From assembly GCA_013298125.1 (NCBI GenBank), contig JAAFJP010000026.1:27059-91058 (forward strand): a stretch of DNA of 64,000 nucleotides, written 5' to 3'. This DNA is from Cytophagales bacterium. GTDB taxonomy: Bacteria > Bacteroidota > Bacteroidia > Cytophagales > Spirosomataceae. The notes beneath the pieces are model-generated. The model was not told where the DNA came from and did no database searches. It saw only the letters and a program-made list of their open reading frames with translations. A program made the position numbers and the translations under genes. Shown one piece after another: positions 1 to 8,920 of this stretch. Position 1 is the first letter of the stretch. Each line of letters begins with the position of its first letter.

Positions 1-408
1 ATAAAAAGCCCTTAAAAGTCTTGCTTCGGCAATGAATTTTGAAGGCTTCTTATCTAACTGGTTGTACACATATAAGGCATTATTACTTGCAGCAACGCCT
101 TCATAGAGCCAATTCCAGCAGTCTTCCATGTTTCCATCTTTTGCAAAAAAATCATGTTTAAAAAGTGTACCTGTATAATCAAATACATGGAGACTTGTTA
201 TAGCGGTTTCATTACTACTGACTTGAACTAAGTTCCAATACGCCCAAGTATAATTTCGGAGTTTTGAATACGCTGGCACGAGCGCTTTTAGGAGCGTTTC
301 ATCAGTGGTATAATAAGATTTTATTTGCTGTTCACTGAAAGGAGTTTCTTGTAAATCTGTACAAGAGAAAGACAATAATAAAAGTGAAATGATAGATGCC
401 TTTTTCAT
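1..408 (-). CDS. SusD/RagB-like nutrient-binding outer-membrane lipoprotein (3' part beyond window)
   Basis: The first 136 residues are visible and the gene runs off the left edge. The N-terminus MKKASIISLLLLSFSC is a lipoprotein signal ending at a cysteine, followed by TDLQETP, the usual start of SusD proteins. Further on come a tryptophan-rich stretch (NYTWAYWNLVQVSSNE) and IAEARLLRAFY, the hallmark helix of the SusD N-terminal fold. SusD proteins sit on the cell surface and hand glycans or other nutrients to a SusC-type TonB-dependent channel. No susC lies upstream of it here, because the next gene (562-927) is divergent; a partner would have to be outside the window. Family call is firm, substrate unknown. 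Confidence 0.85.
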   Translation of the reverse strand, partial: MKKASIISLLLLSFSCTDLQETPFSEQQIKSYYTTDETLLKALVPAYSKLRNYTWAYWNLVQVSSNETAITSLHVFDYTGTLFKHDFFAKDGNMEDCWNWLYEGVAASNNALYVYNQLDKKPSKFIAEARLLRAFY

Positions 409-561
409 AGGAAAATTTGTTTATAATGGAGTTTAACTATTCATTTATTTTTTTTGTTTTAGTCTGTAAATATGCTTTTCAATTTACACAATATTTTTCA
501 ATTTTAACTTATATTTCCTTGAAAATCAAAACAATACAATTTTCTATCAGTTTATCAATTT

Positions 562-927
562 ATGAAACATTACAAATTTACATTCGCAATTATCATCTCA
601 GGGTTAATGATTTTTTCTTGCAAGAAAAGTACCGTAAATCCTGTTGAAGAAGAGCTTATTATTCAAGACGGTTCAGTCGTAACTTTTAATAAAGACATCA
701 AGCCGATGTTTATTTTAAAATGCTCACCATGCCATGCAGCGGGAGGAGATAGAAACAATAAATATGTAGAATATAATACTTCCAAAACGTTGATTACGGG
801 TATTATTGGCAGGATAACAAAAGACGTTTCTGACCCACTTTTTATGCCCAAAAATGGAACGAAACTTAATAAAACAGAAATGGATTTGGTTAATAAGTGG
901 ATTAAAGAGGGGTTGTTGGAGAAGTAA
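562..927 (+). CDS. Small c-type cytochrome lipoprotein
   Basis: A protein of 121 residues with a lipoprotein signal (GLMIFSC, cysteine at residue 20) and one haem c attachment motif CSPCH in its first half. A methionine in DPLFMPKNG, in the second half, is placed to be the sixth haem ligand, so it looks like a complete single-haem cytochrome c domain anchored by a lipid. Such domains pass electrons from periplasmic dehydrogenases to the respiratory chain. It is divergent from the SusD-like gene and convergent with the aldolase. It might serve the GMC dehydrogenase at 9101-10816, but that is only a guess from distance. Start chosen at the ATG that gives the signal directly. Confidence 0.8.
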   Translation: MKHYKFTFAIIISGLMIFSCKKSTVNPVEEELIIQDGSVVTFNKDIKPMFILKCSPCHAAGGDRNNKYVEYNTSKTLITGIIGRITKDVSDPLFMPKNGTKLNKTEMDLVNKWIKEGLLEK

Positions 928-931
928 AAAA

Positions 932-979
932 GTTCGTCTGTAATTTGTACAGAATTGAATGTATAAATTATAGACGAAC
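932..979. terminator. Bidirectional hairpin terminator between cytochrome c and aldolase genes
   Basis: GTTCGTCT and AGACGAAC, extended by TAATTT/AAATTA, form a hairpin between two convergent genes, with A-rich sequence before it and AAAAAT after it. It can end transcription from both sides. Confidence 0.6.
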
Positions 980-1007
980 CGTAAAAATAAGTCGCTAAGA
1001 CAAGTTC

Positions 1008-1994
1008 CTACCAAAACCTACCCCCTTGCCCCTCCCCCCCCAAAAGCCTAATCTTATCCATCACCACAGGCACGTAACGTTTTGAAACATAGGCATTTAC
1101 GCCATTATCCATTACTGTATTTTTCCAGTCTTTGTGTTTGCGTTCAAACTGGGCTTCGTGACTTAGGTAGAATTCACGGGCAGCACTCGAACGTACAAAA
1201 AGACTCTCTGACGACCAGTTTACTTTGGTTACACCTGCCTTTGCGGCGGCGGCTAATTTATCAGAAGAAAGCCCTGTCGAACCGTGAAGGGCAATGCCAA
1301 AATCACGTCCAGTAATTTCACGAATTAATTTGATATTTTTCTCAACAGTAACGGGTGAAAAACCTGAATATCCATCGTCTGAGGTGAAACCGTGTTGTGT
1401 GCCTACCCCAGGAGCATACAAGTAAATTTCGCCTGGATATTTTTCTTCAACTGCCCCCAACAATCTACGAGATTCGTCTTCTGGGGTGATACCATCGTCC
1501 ACAGCACTCTCCATTTCCAAAGTAACGGTTACGCCTGCCGCTTTGGCAATTTCTATTAATTGGCAAATATGTGCTACGTTTTCCTCCTCCGAAAGCTCAG
1601 AAGCATCTAAGGAAATGGTTGAAGCGTATGTCAGACCTTCTCCCGAAAGATTAATACCCTTGATAGCATTACCGAGGATATTCATCGTTTCAGGCCCTTT
1701 TATGTGGTCGGTATGATAAATAACGGGGACAGCTTTATATCTTTCAGAATTAGCAATAGCCTGAATATCAGCCAAATAACGTCTTAATCCTAAAATAGAA
1801 TCAGTTGCTCCGAAGCTATGTCCTTTTAATTGCCAAAGACTGGTTTCGATAATAATGGGTGCATTCATCTGATACGCCGCTTCCAAACAATCGGTTATGG
1901 CAGCGTGGCTATCGGCATTGACCGCCAAAATCGCATATTGATTTTGAAGAGCGTGCGTTAATAATTTTCTTGATTCAAGTGGAGTTAATAACAT
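1008..1994 (-). CDS. Class II ketose-bisphosphate aldolase family protein
   Basis: 328 residues. It has the zinc/catalytic motif HTDH (H94, D96, H97; the family usually shows HxDH), an acidic TLEMESA segment near 160, zinc-ligand candidates H201 (GTQHGF) and H237 (ALHGSTG), and the phosphate-binding region NWSSE. These proteins cleave phosphorylated ketoses into dihydroxyacetone phosphate and an aldehyde. Substrate specificity (fructose, tagatose, or 6-phospho-5-dehydro-2-deoxygluconate as in IolJ) cannot be read from the sequence. It is the last gene of a minus-strand cluster, only 3 bases after the aldehyde dehydrogenase, so co-transcribed. The glycine-rich end (GGEGQGGRFW) lies in a C-run and may be a late addition. 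Confidence 0.85.
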   Translation of the reverse strand: MLLTPLESRKLLTHALQNQYAILAVNADSHAAITDCLEAAYQMNAPIIIETSLWQLKGHSFGATDSILGLRRYLADIQAIANSERYKAVPVIYHTDHIKGPETMNILGNAIKGINLSGEGLTYASTISLDASELSEEENVAHICQLIEIAKAAGVTVTLEMESAVDDGITPEDESRRLLGAVEEKYPGEIYLYAPGVGTQHGFTSDDGYSGFSPVTVEKNIKLIREITGRDFGIALHGSTGLSSDKLAAAAKAGVTKVNWSSESLFVRSSAAREFYLSHEAQFERKHKDWKNTVMDNGVNAYVSKRYVPVVMDKIRLLGGEGQGGRFW

Positions 1995-1997
1995 CTT

Positions 1998-3473
1998 TTA
2001 AAACTCTATTTTAACGTGTTTTGTATTCAAATATTCAAAAATAGCCTTACGAGAAAGCTCTACGCCATAACCAGAATCTTTCCATCCTGCATAAGGAGCG
2101 TAATTGGTATTCACTTTTCCGTTATTGATACAAACTGTACCCGCTTCCAATGCCTCCGCCAAACGGAAAGTTGTTGCCATATCTTTCGTAAAAGCATACG
2201 CCACTAAACCGTAATTGGTATCGTTGGCTTTGGCGATTGCTTCTTCCAAATTCTCAAAACTTTCTACTGGCACAACGGGTCCGAAAGTCTCTTCTTCCAT
2301 CACAATCATGGTCGAATTACAATTATTCAAGATAGTTGGCAAGAAATAATTTCCTTTCTCGTATTGCTCTCCTTCTGGTTCTTTCCCACCTGTTACCAAA
2401 GTTGCTCCTTTCAATAAGGCATCTGCAATGTGTTCTTTGACTGTCTCAACGCCACTTTGTTGAACCATTGGTCCTAAATCAACCGAACCGTCTGTAACGC
2501 CATCACCAATTGACATTTTTTCAGCTTTGGCTTTCATAATCGAAACCAATTTAGCTTGTGCAGCTTTGGCAACATAGACACGGTTTACAGAGCTACAAGA
2601 TTGTCCCATGTTACGGATTCCTTTGTAGATGATTACTTCTGCGGCTTGCTCTAAGTCAGCATCTTCGCACACAATTGCGGGGCATTGACCACCCAATTCT
2701 AAGGACACTTTGTTGAGGCTCGGTGCAAAAACTTCCATGATTCGTTTTCCTGTATTTGAAGAACCCGTCATGGCTACTTTTTTCACTAATTTGTGTCTCA
2801 ATAAGCCTTCCCCGACTACTGAACCTTTACCCGTCAAGACGTTCACAACGCCCGCAGGAATCCCGCCTTCTGTCAATGCCACACAAAATGCCATTGGTGA
2901 AAGGGGGGTTTCGGTAGTAGGTTTCACGACCATCGTACAACCCGAAGCCAACGCTGGACCTAATTTCCAACTCAATAATGAAACGGGATAATTCCACGGT
3001 GTGATTAATGCACAAACTCCCACGGGTGAGTACTGAATCATCGAGCGTAAATTATTCGCCTCAGTTGGGCTGATTACGCCCTCAACTCTGATTCCTTCCT
3101 CGGCGTAATAATCCAAAGTATCACATGAACCAATGATTTCAGAGCGTGATTGGTTGAAAGGTTTTCCTTGTTCCAAAGCCATCAACATCCCGATTCTATC
3201 GGCTTGTGTACGTACATAGCCCGTAGCTTTTTCGATGATTGCTTTACGTTGGTATGCTGTCAGTTTCGACCATTTCGAGAATGCCGCTTGTGAGTTCTGT
3301 ACAGCACTGTCCACGTCTTGCCCAGAGGCAGCCGCAATAGTTGCAATTACTTCGTTATTGGCAGGAGAATAGACTTTAAGTGTTTGGTTATCAGAAGAAG
3401 GCACTGATTCTCCGTTGATAAAAAGCCCCCAGTCTAACCCGACCAAAGACTCTACTAATGTTGCGTTTTGCAT
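1998..3473 (-). CDS. NAD(P)-dependent aldehyde dehydrogenase (succinate-semialdehyde dehydrogenase type)
   Basis: 491 residues, the normal length for the ALDH superfamily. It has N161 (TPWNYP), the cofactor-binding KPTTETPLS segment, the E259 general base in LELGG, and the nucleophile C293 in GQSCSSVNRVY. The ending, with FGPVVP and SGYGVELSRKA, fits the GabD/semialdehyde group. It oxidises an aldehyde to an acid in the cytoplasm; the true substrate is unknown. It lies between the aldolase (3-base gap) and, across a repeat-filled 307-base gap, the zinc alcohol dehydrogenase, so it probably belongs to the same catabolic unit. Confidence 0.88.
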   Translation of the reverse strand: MQNATLVESLVGLDWGLFINGESVPSSDNQTLKVYSPANNEVIATIAAASGQDVDSAVQNSQAAFSKWSKLTAYQRKAIIEKATGYVRTQADRIGMLMALEQGKPFNQSRSEIIGSCDTLDYYAEEGIRVEGVISPTEANNLRSMIQYSPVGVCALITPWNYPVSLLSWKLGPALASGCTMVVKPTTETPLSPMAFCVALTEGGIPAGVVNVLTGKGSVVGEGLLRHKLVKKVAMTGSSNTGKRIMEVFAPSLNKVSLELGGQCPAIVCEDADLEQAAEVIIYKGIRNMGQSCSSVNRVYVAKAAQAKLVSIMKAKAEKMSIGDGVTDGSVDLGPMVQQSGVETVKEHIADALLKGATLVTGGKEPEGEQYEKGNYFLPTILNNCNSTMIVMEEETFGPVVPVESFENLEEAIAKANDTNYGLVAYAFTKDMATTFRLAEALEAGTVCINNGKVNTNYAPYAGWKDSGYGVELSRKAIFEYLNTKHVKIEF

Positions 3474-3493
3474 ATTTTTTATTATTGCTGATG

Positions 3494-3779
3494 TTTTAGG
3501 TCACGGAGTTTCTCAGAGTATTTCACAGAGTTTCACTAAGAAGTCGTTTTAAAATGGATTTGAGGGAATGAGGTTACACAGAGAACCACAGAGAAAATAA
3601 TAGAGAACCACTGAGAAAACACTCTCTAAGCTCTCAGAGGCTCTCTTTTTCAAACTCTGTGGTTCTCTGTGTGACCTCTACGACGACTAAACATTTTGCT
3701 CTGAATATATTTCAAAACAGTTTCTAAAAAAACTTTAAGAAACTCTGTGAAAGACTCCATGTGACTTTGTGTCCTAAAA
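3494..3779. repeat. Nested inverted repeat of the CTCTGTGG type filling a 307-base gap
   Basis: The outer arms are TTTTAGGTCACGGAGTTTC on the left and, as its near reverse complement, a right arm ending CCTAAAA. Inner arms are ACACAGAGAACCACAGAG near 3576 and CTCTGTGGTTCTCTGTG near 3655. No gene is seen in it. It separates the ADH and ALDH genes, which share a strand, so it is transcribed and could fold as RNA. A related element is at 43812-43897. Confidence 0.75.
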
Positions 3780-3780
3780 A

Positions 3781-4833
3781 CTACTGTTGAGGTCTAATAC
3801 AAACTTTCAAAGCCTCGCCCGACTGCATCAATCCGAAGGCTTCTGTGATTCTTGCTAATGGTAATTCGTGCGTAACGATTTTGTCTGATGGAAAACGTCC
3901 GCCTTCAATCAATGCTTTTGCCGCTTGGAAATCGCTCATTTTTTCAGAGAACGACCCACTGATTCTTAATTCTTTATAATGAACATGGTTGGCATTAAGC
4001 GTTGAAATCGGATTAGATTTTGGAAGACCTCCGAAGAATTCAACTCGTCCACCTTTTCCAGCAATTTCCAAAGCATCTGCCTGTGCAGAAGCTACCGAAG
4101 CCGCCACAATCACGACATCAAAACCAAAACCATCAGTTAATTCTTGTGAAGTTGCATAATGACTTCCATCTTTATTTACTAAAATTGTTCCGTCAATATC
4201 AAACTGAGCCATTTGGTCTAAACGAGCCTGATTGACATCTAACATAAACACTTTTTGAGCTCCCGAAGCCCTTGCAACCAAAGCGTGCATAATACCGATT
4301 GGACCTGAACCAATCACGGCTACGGTATCTTTTAGACCTATTTCCAAACGATTTTTTCCGTGAGCATTAATCACACAACCCAAGGGTTCTGCCAATGCCA
4401 AATGCTCAGAAGGCATATCTTCACGGACTTTAAATAATTGTCCACGGCTTACGGCTTTGGCAGGTACTTTCATGAATTCAGCAAATGCCCCATCATAATT
4501 ATACGCCATCGTGGTACGGTTTGAACATAAATTCTCACGTCCTGCACGGCAATATTTACACTCTCCGCACGACAATACGATGTACATAACAACTCTATCT
4601 CCAACTTTCACATTGGCATTCGGAGCTTTTGATTCTACCACACGTCCCACAAATTCATGTCCTAAAACTCTCGGTGGCTTGATGTTATGATGCCCGTGGT
4701 AGTAAATACGCATATCCGTACCACATACATTACAGGCTTCTATTTGCAATAATACTTCACCATCCTCTAAGGTCGGCATGGCTACATCTTGTACTATTAA
4801 TTGTTCTTTATCGTGAAAAACGGCTGCTTTCAT
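3781..4833 (-). CDS. Zinc-dependent alcohol (polyol/sugar) dehydrogenase, medium-chain family
   Basis: 350 residues from the ATG that gives MKAAVF, the standard start of the family. A longer frame exists upstream, but its extra residues come from the palindromic repeat at 4850-4939 and are rejected. Catalytic zinc ligands are C37, H59 and E60 (GHEF); structural zinc cysteines are C89, C92, C95 and C103. The cofactor loop GSGPIG is near 175. Relatives include sorbitol, threonine, galactitol-phosphate and inosose dehydrogenases, so oxidation of a secondary alcohol of a sugar or polyol is likely. Third gene of the 6418-1008 minus-strand cluster, where it could supply the keto-sugar for the kinase and aldolase steps. 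Confidence 0.87.
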   Translation of the reverse strand: MKAAVFHDKEQLIVQDVAMPTLEDGEVLLQIEACNVCGTDMRIYYHGHHNIKPPRVLGHEFVGRVVESKAPNANVKVGDRVVMYIVLSCGECKYCRAGRENLCSNRTTMAYNYDGAFAEFMKVPAKAVSRGQLFKVREDMPSEHLALAEPLGCVINAHGKNRLEIGLKDTVAVIGSGPIGIMHALVARASGAQKVFMLDVNQARLDQMAQFDIDGTILVNKDGSHYATSQELTDGFGFDVVIVAASVASAQADALEIAGKGGRVEFFGGLPKSNPISTLNANHVHYKELRISGSFSEKMSDFQAAKALIEGGRFPSDKIVTHELPLARITEAFGLMQSGEALKVCIRPQQ

Positions 4834-4849
4834 TTTTATATTGATTTTC

Positions 4850-4939
4850 AACCTCACCCCCAGCCCCTCTCCTTCTGAGAGGGGAGCATTCGAGTCCAAA
4901 AACTCCCCTCTCAGAAGGAGAGGGGCTGGGGGTGAGGTT
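4850..4939. repeat. 90-bp palindromic repeat, CCTCACCCCC family (copy 1)
   Basis: A G+C-rich inverted repeat starting AACCTCACCCCCAGCCCC and ending with its reverse complement, with arms of roughly 37 bases around a short loop. Read as protein it gives the telltale LTPSPSPSERG. A sister copy is at 8921-9010. It lies between two genes of the same strand and stands out from the A+T-rich surroundings. Confidence 0.85.
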
Positions 4940-4948
4940 ATTTTTATA

Positions 4949-6418
4949 CTAGCTCATCCAATTCTTACCAGCCGAAACTTCCCATTTAGTGGTAATTTTT
5001 TTTGTCTGTGTCCAAAAACGAATAGCGTCTTCGCCCGTGATGTCGCCTACGCCAAAACGAGAGTCATTCCAACCACCAAATGAGAAAGGCTCACGTGGTA
5101 CAGGCACGCCTACGTTTACCCCAATCATACCTGCACTGGCACGTTCAGAGAAATATCTTGCTGTACCTCCGTTACTCGTATAAATAGCGGCTGCATTTCC
5201 ATAAGGATTGGCATTTTCGATAACAAGAGCTTCGTCTAATGAATCAACACGAACAACCGAAAGTACGGGTCCAAATATTTCGTCACAAGCACATTCATCA
5301 CTTGCCATAACGCCATCAATCAGGGTTGGACCAACATAATACCCATTTTCTTTTCCTTCAACTACCACATTACGACCATCCACTAATAATTTTGCTCCAT
5401 TAGCCTCAGCACGAGTAATGTAGCCTTCGATACGCTCTTTGGCAACGGGACTAATTACCGCTCCCATGTCGATTCCTGTACGAATGGCTGCGATTTCGAC
5501 TTGTATTTTTTCTAAAATTGGTTCGCTACCTTTCACCATCAACAACACACTGGCAGCCATACAACGTTGTCCTGCACAACCATTTGCCGAAGCCACTACG
5601 TTTTTGGCAGTCAATTCAGGGTCAGCATCTGGCATAACTACCAAGTGATTTTTTGCTCCACCCATTGCCAAAACACGCTTTCCAGACAATGTTCCTTTTT
5701 CATAAACGTATTTAGCAATTTTTGAAGAACCCACAAAACCTACCGCTTTTACGGCTAAATTTTCTAATAATAAATTCACGGCATCTTTATCACCATGAAC
5801 TACATTAAATGCACCGTCTGGCAAACCCGCTTTGGTTAATAATTCTCCTAATTTTACGGGTGTCAATGGTACTTGCTCAGAGGCTTTCAAGATAAAAGAA
5901 TTCCCACACGCCAAGGCAATCGGGAACATCCACATCGGTACCATGGCAGGGAAGTTGAAAGGGGTAATACCGACAACCACACCCAAAGGAAAACGCTTCG
6001 TCTGACAATCAACTCCTGAACTTACTTCCACCATTTGCTGACCTAAAATCTGTGGTAAAGAAGTGGCATATTCTACTACTTCTATTCCTTTTTCAATTTC
6101 AGCTTTTGCTTCTGCGACTGTTTTACCGTTCTCTGCCGCACATAAAGCTGACAGTTCAGCCATATTTTCTTCTACCAATTGCTTGAATTTAAAAAGCACC
6201 TGCACACGATTTTTCACTGAGGTATTTCCCCAAACTTTAAAACCTTGTTGGGCAGCTTCTATGGCTGCATCAATAGTAGATTCAGTAGCAAGTGACACAG
6301 AACCGATGATTTCACCATTCCAAGGAGAATAAACATCATGTGTTCTTTCATGAACAGTTGGGAAAGGTTTTCCACCAATATAATGAGCTGTGGTGGTGAT
6401 GTCGAGAGTTGTTTCCAT
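4949..6418 (-). CDS. mmsA: CoA-acylating methylmalonate/malonate-semialdehyde dehydrogenase
   Basis: 489 residues. The features separating this subfamily from other ALDHs are present: MGGAKNH in place of the usual ELGGK (so no general-base glutamate), and CAGQRCMA with nucleophile C286 after R285. N156 (TPFNFP) and EIFGPVLSVV are also there. The enzyme converts malonate or methylmalonate semialdehyde plus CoA and NAD to acetyl- or propionyl-CoA, in valine or myo-inositol breakdown (IolA). It is the first gene of the minus-strand cluster and stands directly behind the operator/promoter at 6463-6498. Together with a class II aldolase this recalls IolJ/IolA. The subfamily call is strong; the pathway is inferred. 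Confidence 0.92.
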   Translation of the reverse strand: METTLDITTTAHYIGGKPFPTVHERTHDVYSPWNGEIIGSVSLATESTIDAAIEAAQQGFKVWGNTSVKNRVQVLFKFKQLVEENMAELSALCAAENGKTVAEAKAEIEKGIEVVEYATSLPQILGQQMVEVSSGVDCQTKRFPLGVVVGITPFNFPAMVPMWMFPIALACGNSFILKASEQVPLTPVKLGELLTKAGLPDGAFNVVHGDKDAVNLLLENLAVKAVGFVGSSKIAKYVYEKGTLSGKRVLAMGGAKNHLVVMPDADPELTAKNVVASANGCAGQRCMAASVLLMVKGSEPILEKIQVEIAAIRTGIDMGAVISPVAKERIEGYITRAEANGAKLLVDGRNVVVEGKENGYYVGPTLIDGVMASDECACDEIFGPVLSVVRVDSLDEALVIENANPYGNAAAIYTSNGGTARYFSERASAGMIGVNVGVPVPREPFSFGGWNDSRFGVGDITGEDAIRFWTQTKKITTKWEVSAGKNWMS

Positions 6419-6462
6419 TGTCTGATTTTAACGGATTTCTTGGCTTAACAAATTTGATGATG

Positions 6463-6498
6463 TAAAATTAATAATTTCAACTTGTATATACAAGTTGA
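6463..6498 (-). promoter_or_regulatory. Promoter with overlapping 22-bp palindromic operator (catabolic cluster)
   Basis: Read on the minus strand: a TTG (-33) box at 6493-6491, a 20-base spacer, and TAATTTTA (-7) at 6470-6463. A perfect 22-base palindrome covers 6477-6498, with core ACTTGTATATACAAGT at 6480-6495, and includes the -33 box. The core recurs exactly at 24358-24373, with the same TTG-N20-TAATTTTA spacing. The form resembles sites of GntR/HutC regulators such as TreR (TTGTATATACAA). The position implies repression. Confidence 0.75.
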
Positions 6499-6532
6499 TT
6501 TGGAAATATTTTTCAGTATATTTAAAATCTAT

Positions 6533-6669
6533 AAGTACCCGTTTGAAAATACTTTATGTTATTCTTGTCATGTTGAACGTAGTGAAACATCTGTTTGAAT
6601 ACTACGACATCAGATGTTTCACTACGTTCAACATGACAAATACCATAAACTAAATACTAACGGGTACTT
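6533..6669. repeat. Nested palindromic repeat with GTCATGTTGAACG arms
   Basis: A perfect 29-base inverted repeat (6565-6593 and 6611-6639), whose arms contain GTCATGTTGAACGTAGTG, lies inside outer arms AAGTACCCGTT (6533-6543) and AACGGGTACTT (6659-6669). With the operator it fills the gap between the divergent genes at 6418 and 6769. Part of the outer arm (TACCCGTTTGAAAA) recurs at 8252-8265, just after the next gene. Confidence 0.8.
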
Positions 6670-6768
6670 ACATAGAATAGCAATGTAACCAAGTCCCTCA
6701 GCGTTTCAATGAAAAGTGTTCATCTTGTTCTTTGCAAAATCTTATTTTCAAAAAATCTTATCACTACC

Positions 6769-8250
6769 ATGAAAAAAATAATTGTCCTTGTGCTTTTTAG
6801 CATGACTTCTTTCTCACAAACGAGTCAATTCGATAAAAAAGATAGTGGATTAATATATCCAGATTCTACAATAAAACAGCTCAAATATATTGTTGATTCG
6901 CTACAATTGAAGTTTAAATCTTGTGATTTGAGTAAAATCTATTACTCTAAATTTCAAGCGAAAGCCTATTCTGTCATGTTAGAAAAAGAAATGGCTGATT
7001 ATGCGAAGAGAGATATTGATAACAATATTTCTATTGAAGACTTCATTACAAAATATCCAGCCTCCATTGTGCATAAAGACTTGCTCGTCATTAGAAATAT
7101 TATTAAAGACAAAAAAGGAATTGATAATGTTCAATTCATAAATGCTTCTTCAACTGACTATCGAAAATTTACGATAACTAAAAGTGATAGCCTTAAAACT
7201 GAATTGAAGCCTCTAAAAAATAAATGGGTTTATGAGTATGACTCAAAATACAAATCCCTCAAAGCATATTATTTTGTGGATGAATTCAAGCAAACAGAGA
7301 TTCCTTTGGAATATGCCAAGATGATTCAGTATAGCGAGTGTATGATTGATACAACGACACAAATCTTTTTTAAAAATGCAAGGAGTGAAGATAATGTGGA
7401 TATTAGTACATTGGAGAAATATTCAATGCCCGAGTTAGATAAATTCATAAAGTATGTAAATACAGCAATTGATTCGGATAAACCCGATTTCCGAAAATTT
7501 ACCATGAATACGTATTCTAAATATGAAGCAAATACTGTTCTTTGGGAAAGTAAAAAAGTTGCCAGAGTTGATAGTATTCGAAAGATAGATACAATCCTTT
7601 TTGATAGATTATTTGAAAAGGCATTGGAAGAAGTAAAATTAAAGGGCGGTGTTTTCCATGGCTATATCAACGATTTCGAGAAATATGTTGCAACTTTCAT
7701 ATCACCAAAACTGGCTCTTGAATTAAAAAGAAACCGTCTTGTTTTCGGACATTGTAGCCAAGATAGTGGTCCTCAAAATCACGCTTTTTCTATTGCTAAA
7801 TTGGCAGCTTCTACTCTCAATTGGGATATTTTCTTGCGAGCTCACTTAGACATTATGAATGATAAATTTGATAGAGTTGCAGACTCAAATATTGGACAAA
7901 AAAAGAGAAATACATACATCAAAGAACTCGAAGTTTTGGAGATTGATGTTGAAAATTTATTAGTAGGAATTGCGTTAAGATTTGACAATAGTAGTCAGAA
8001 TCATTATTTTGGCAATATTTCACGTCTGGGAAGAGCAATATCAGAATCTACAAATTCTAATAATTTTGAAAATAAAATCATCAAAATTATTACTGATAAC
8101 AACGTGGACGACTACAATAGACTTTTAATGTATTTCCTTCTTTTAAACAGAAATCAGTATTTAAAAGAAAATAAGATTTCAAATGAAAAATTAAAAGCAA
8201 TTCAGCAAACTTTACCAAGTTATTTAGCCAAAATTAATTTTGAAAAATAA
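6769..8250 (+). CDS. Secreted protein of unknown function
   Basis: 493 residues when started at the ATG of MKKIIVLVLFSMTSFSQ, a clear signal peptide; an in-frame upstream start only adds a non-signal leader. I do not recognise the family. The mature part is rich in lysine, aspartate and serine, probably mostly helical, with no zinc-protease or haem motif that I can see. A single cysteine/histidine cluster (FGHCSQDSG) is near residue 330. It stands alone between a palindromic repeat and a hairpin, is more A+T-rich than the metabolic genes on both sides, and may be a late arrival. Confidence 0.75.
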   Translation: MKKIIVLVLFSMTSFSQTSQFDKKDSGLIYPDSTIKQLKYIVDSLQLKFKSCDLSKIYYSKFQAKAYSVMLEKEMADYAKRDIDNNISIEDFITKYPASIVHKDLLVIRNIIKDKKGIDNVQFINASSTDYRKFTITKSDSLKTELKPLKNKWVYEYDSKYKSLKAYYFVDEFKQTEIPLEYAKMIQYSECMIDTTTQIFFKNARSEDNVDISTLEKYSMPELDKFIKYVNTAIDSDKPDFRKFTMNTYSKYEANTVLWESKKVARVDSIRKIDTILFDRLFEKALEEVKLKGGVFHGYINDFEKYVATFISPKLALELKRNRLVFGHCSQDSGPQNHAFSIAKLAASTLNWDIFLRAHLDIMNDKFDRVADSNIGQKKRNTYIKELEVLEIDVENLLVGIALRFDNSSQNHYFGNISRLGRAISESTNSNNFENKIIKIITDNNVDDYNRLLMYFLLLNRNQYLKENKISNEKLKAIQQTLPSYLAKINFEK

Positions 8251-8283
8251 ATACCCGTTTGAAAACAACAGGTATTTAAAATC
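8251..8283 (+). terminator. Hairpin after the unknown secreted protein gene
   Basis: AAATACC and GGTATTT frame a loop that holds the 14-base copy of a motif from the upstream repeat (TACCCGTTTGAAAA). No strong T-run follows, so terminator function is uncertain. Confidence 0.35.
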
Positions 8284-8377
8284 AAGATTAGGTTAAACCA
8301 ATACAGACCATCACCAATTAGTTAGTATATTTCGCCAAAATTTACCTTTTACGAGTATTCCTAAAACAAATTAAAAA

Positions 8378-8896
8378 ATGCAAAGACGTTCAGCAATTAA
8401 AAATATAGCCCTCACCATTGGCGGGGCAATCGTCTTGCCTTCGTGGGCAAATGCTTGGAATCGAGAATCTGTACAGCATTCAAGATTAATTTCTCCTTCA
8501 CAAGATGCCCTCTTGGCAGAAATCGTTGAAACCATTATTCCTAAAACCAATACCCCAGGAGCAAAAGAGCTTAATATTCACCAGTTTACGACCAAAATGG
8601 TAACAGATTGTTATGACAAAAACGCTCAGGGAATTTTCACAAAAGGTTTTGATTTAATAGATAAAAATGCTAAAAATGCTTTCTCAAAATCTTTCATGGA
8701 TTGTGATGCCAAACAAAGATTAGAAGTGTTGGATAAAATGTCAAAATCCGAGAATTCAGACGAAAAAAACTTCGTGGGCTTAGTTAAAAACCTAACCATT
8801 CAGGGCTATTTGAATTCTGAATATGTAATGACAAATCTCAGAATTTTTGAATTCGCTCCGGCCCACTTTTATGGGTGTGTGCCTGTGAAAAAGTAA
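8378..8896 (+). CDS. Gluconate 2-dehydrogenase subunit 3 family protein (glucoside/sugar dehydrogenase small subunit)
   Basis: 172 residues beginning MQRRSAIKNIALTIGG, a twin-arginine-like export signal. The mature part (LLAEIVETIIPKTNTPGAKEL and the IHQFTTKMVTDCY segment) is the signature of the subunit 3 family. These small subunits escort and bind the GMC flavoprotein subunit of periplasmic sugar dehydrogenases. The GMC partner follows at 9101, after a 90-base palindromic repeat. Known complexes of this type oxidise gluconate or the C3 hydroxyl of glucosides. Subunit call firm; substrate not determinable. Confidence 0.87.
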   Translation: MQRRSAIKNIALTIGGAIVLPSWANAWNRESVQHSRLISPSQDALLAEIVETIIPKTNTPGAKELNIHQFTTKMVTDCYDKNAQGIFTKGFDLIDKNAKNAFSKSFMDCDAKQRLEVLDKMSKSENSDEKNFVGLVKNLTIQGYLNSEYVMTNLRIFEFAPAHFYGCVPVKK

Positions 8897-8920
8897 GTAA
8901 TTATTTACTTTAAGTTGCAG

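Noticed and set aside
4834..4899. N-terminal extension of the zinc alcohol dehydrogenase by 22 residues
   Set aside because: The extra residues come from the 90-bp palindrome and its edge. MKAAVF at 4833 is the family's normal start.
1008..6418. Complete myo-inositol operon
   Set aside because: Only IolA-like and an aldolase of open specificity are present; dehydratase, hydrolase, isomerase and inositol dehydrogenase are not seen.
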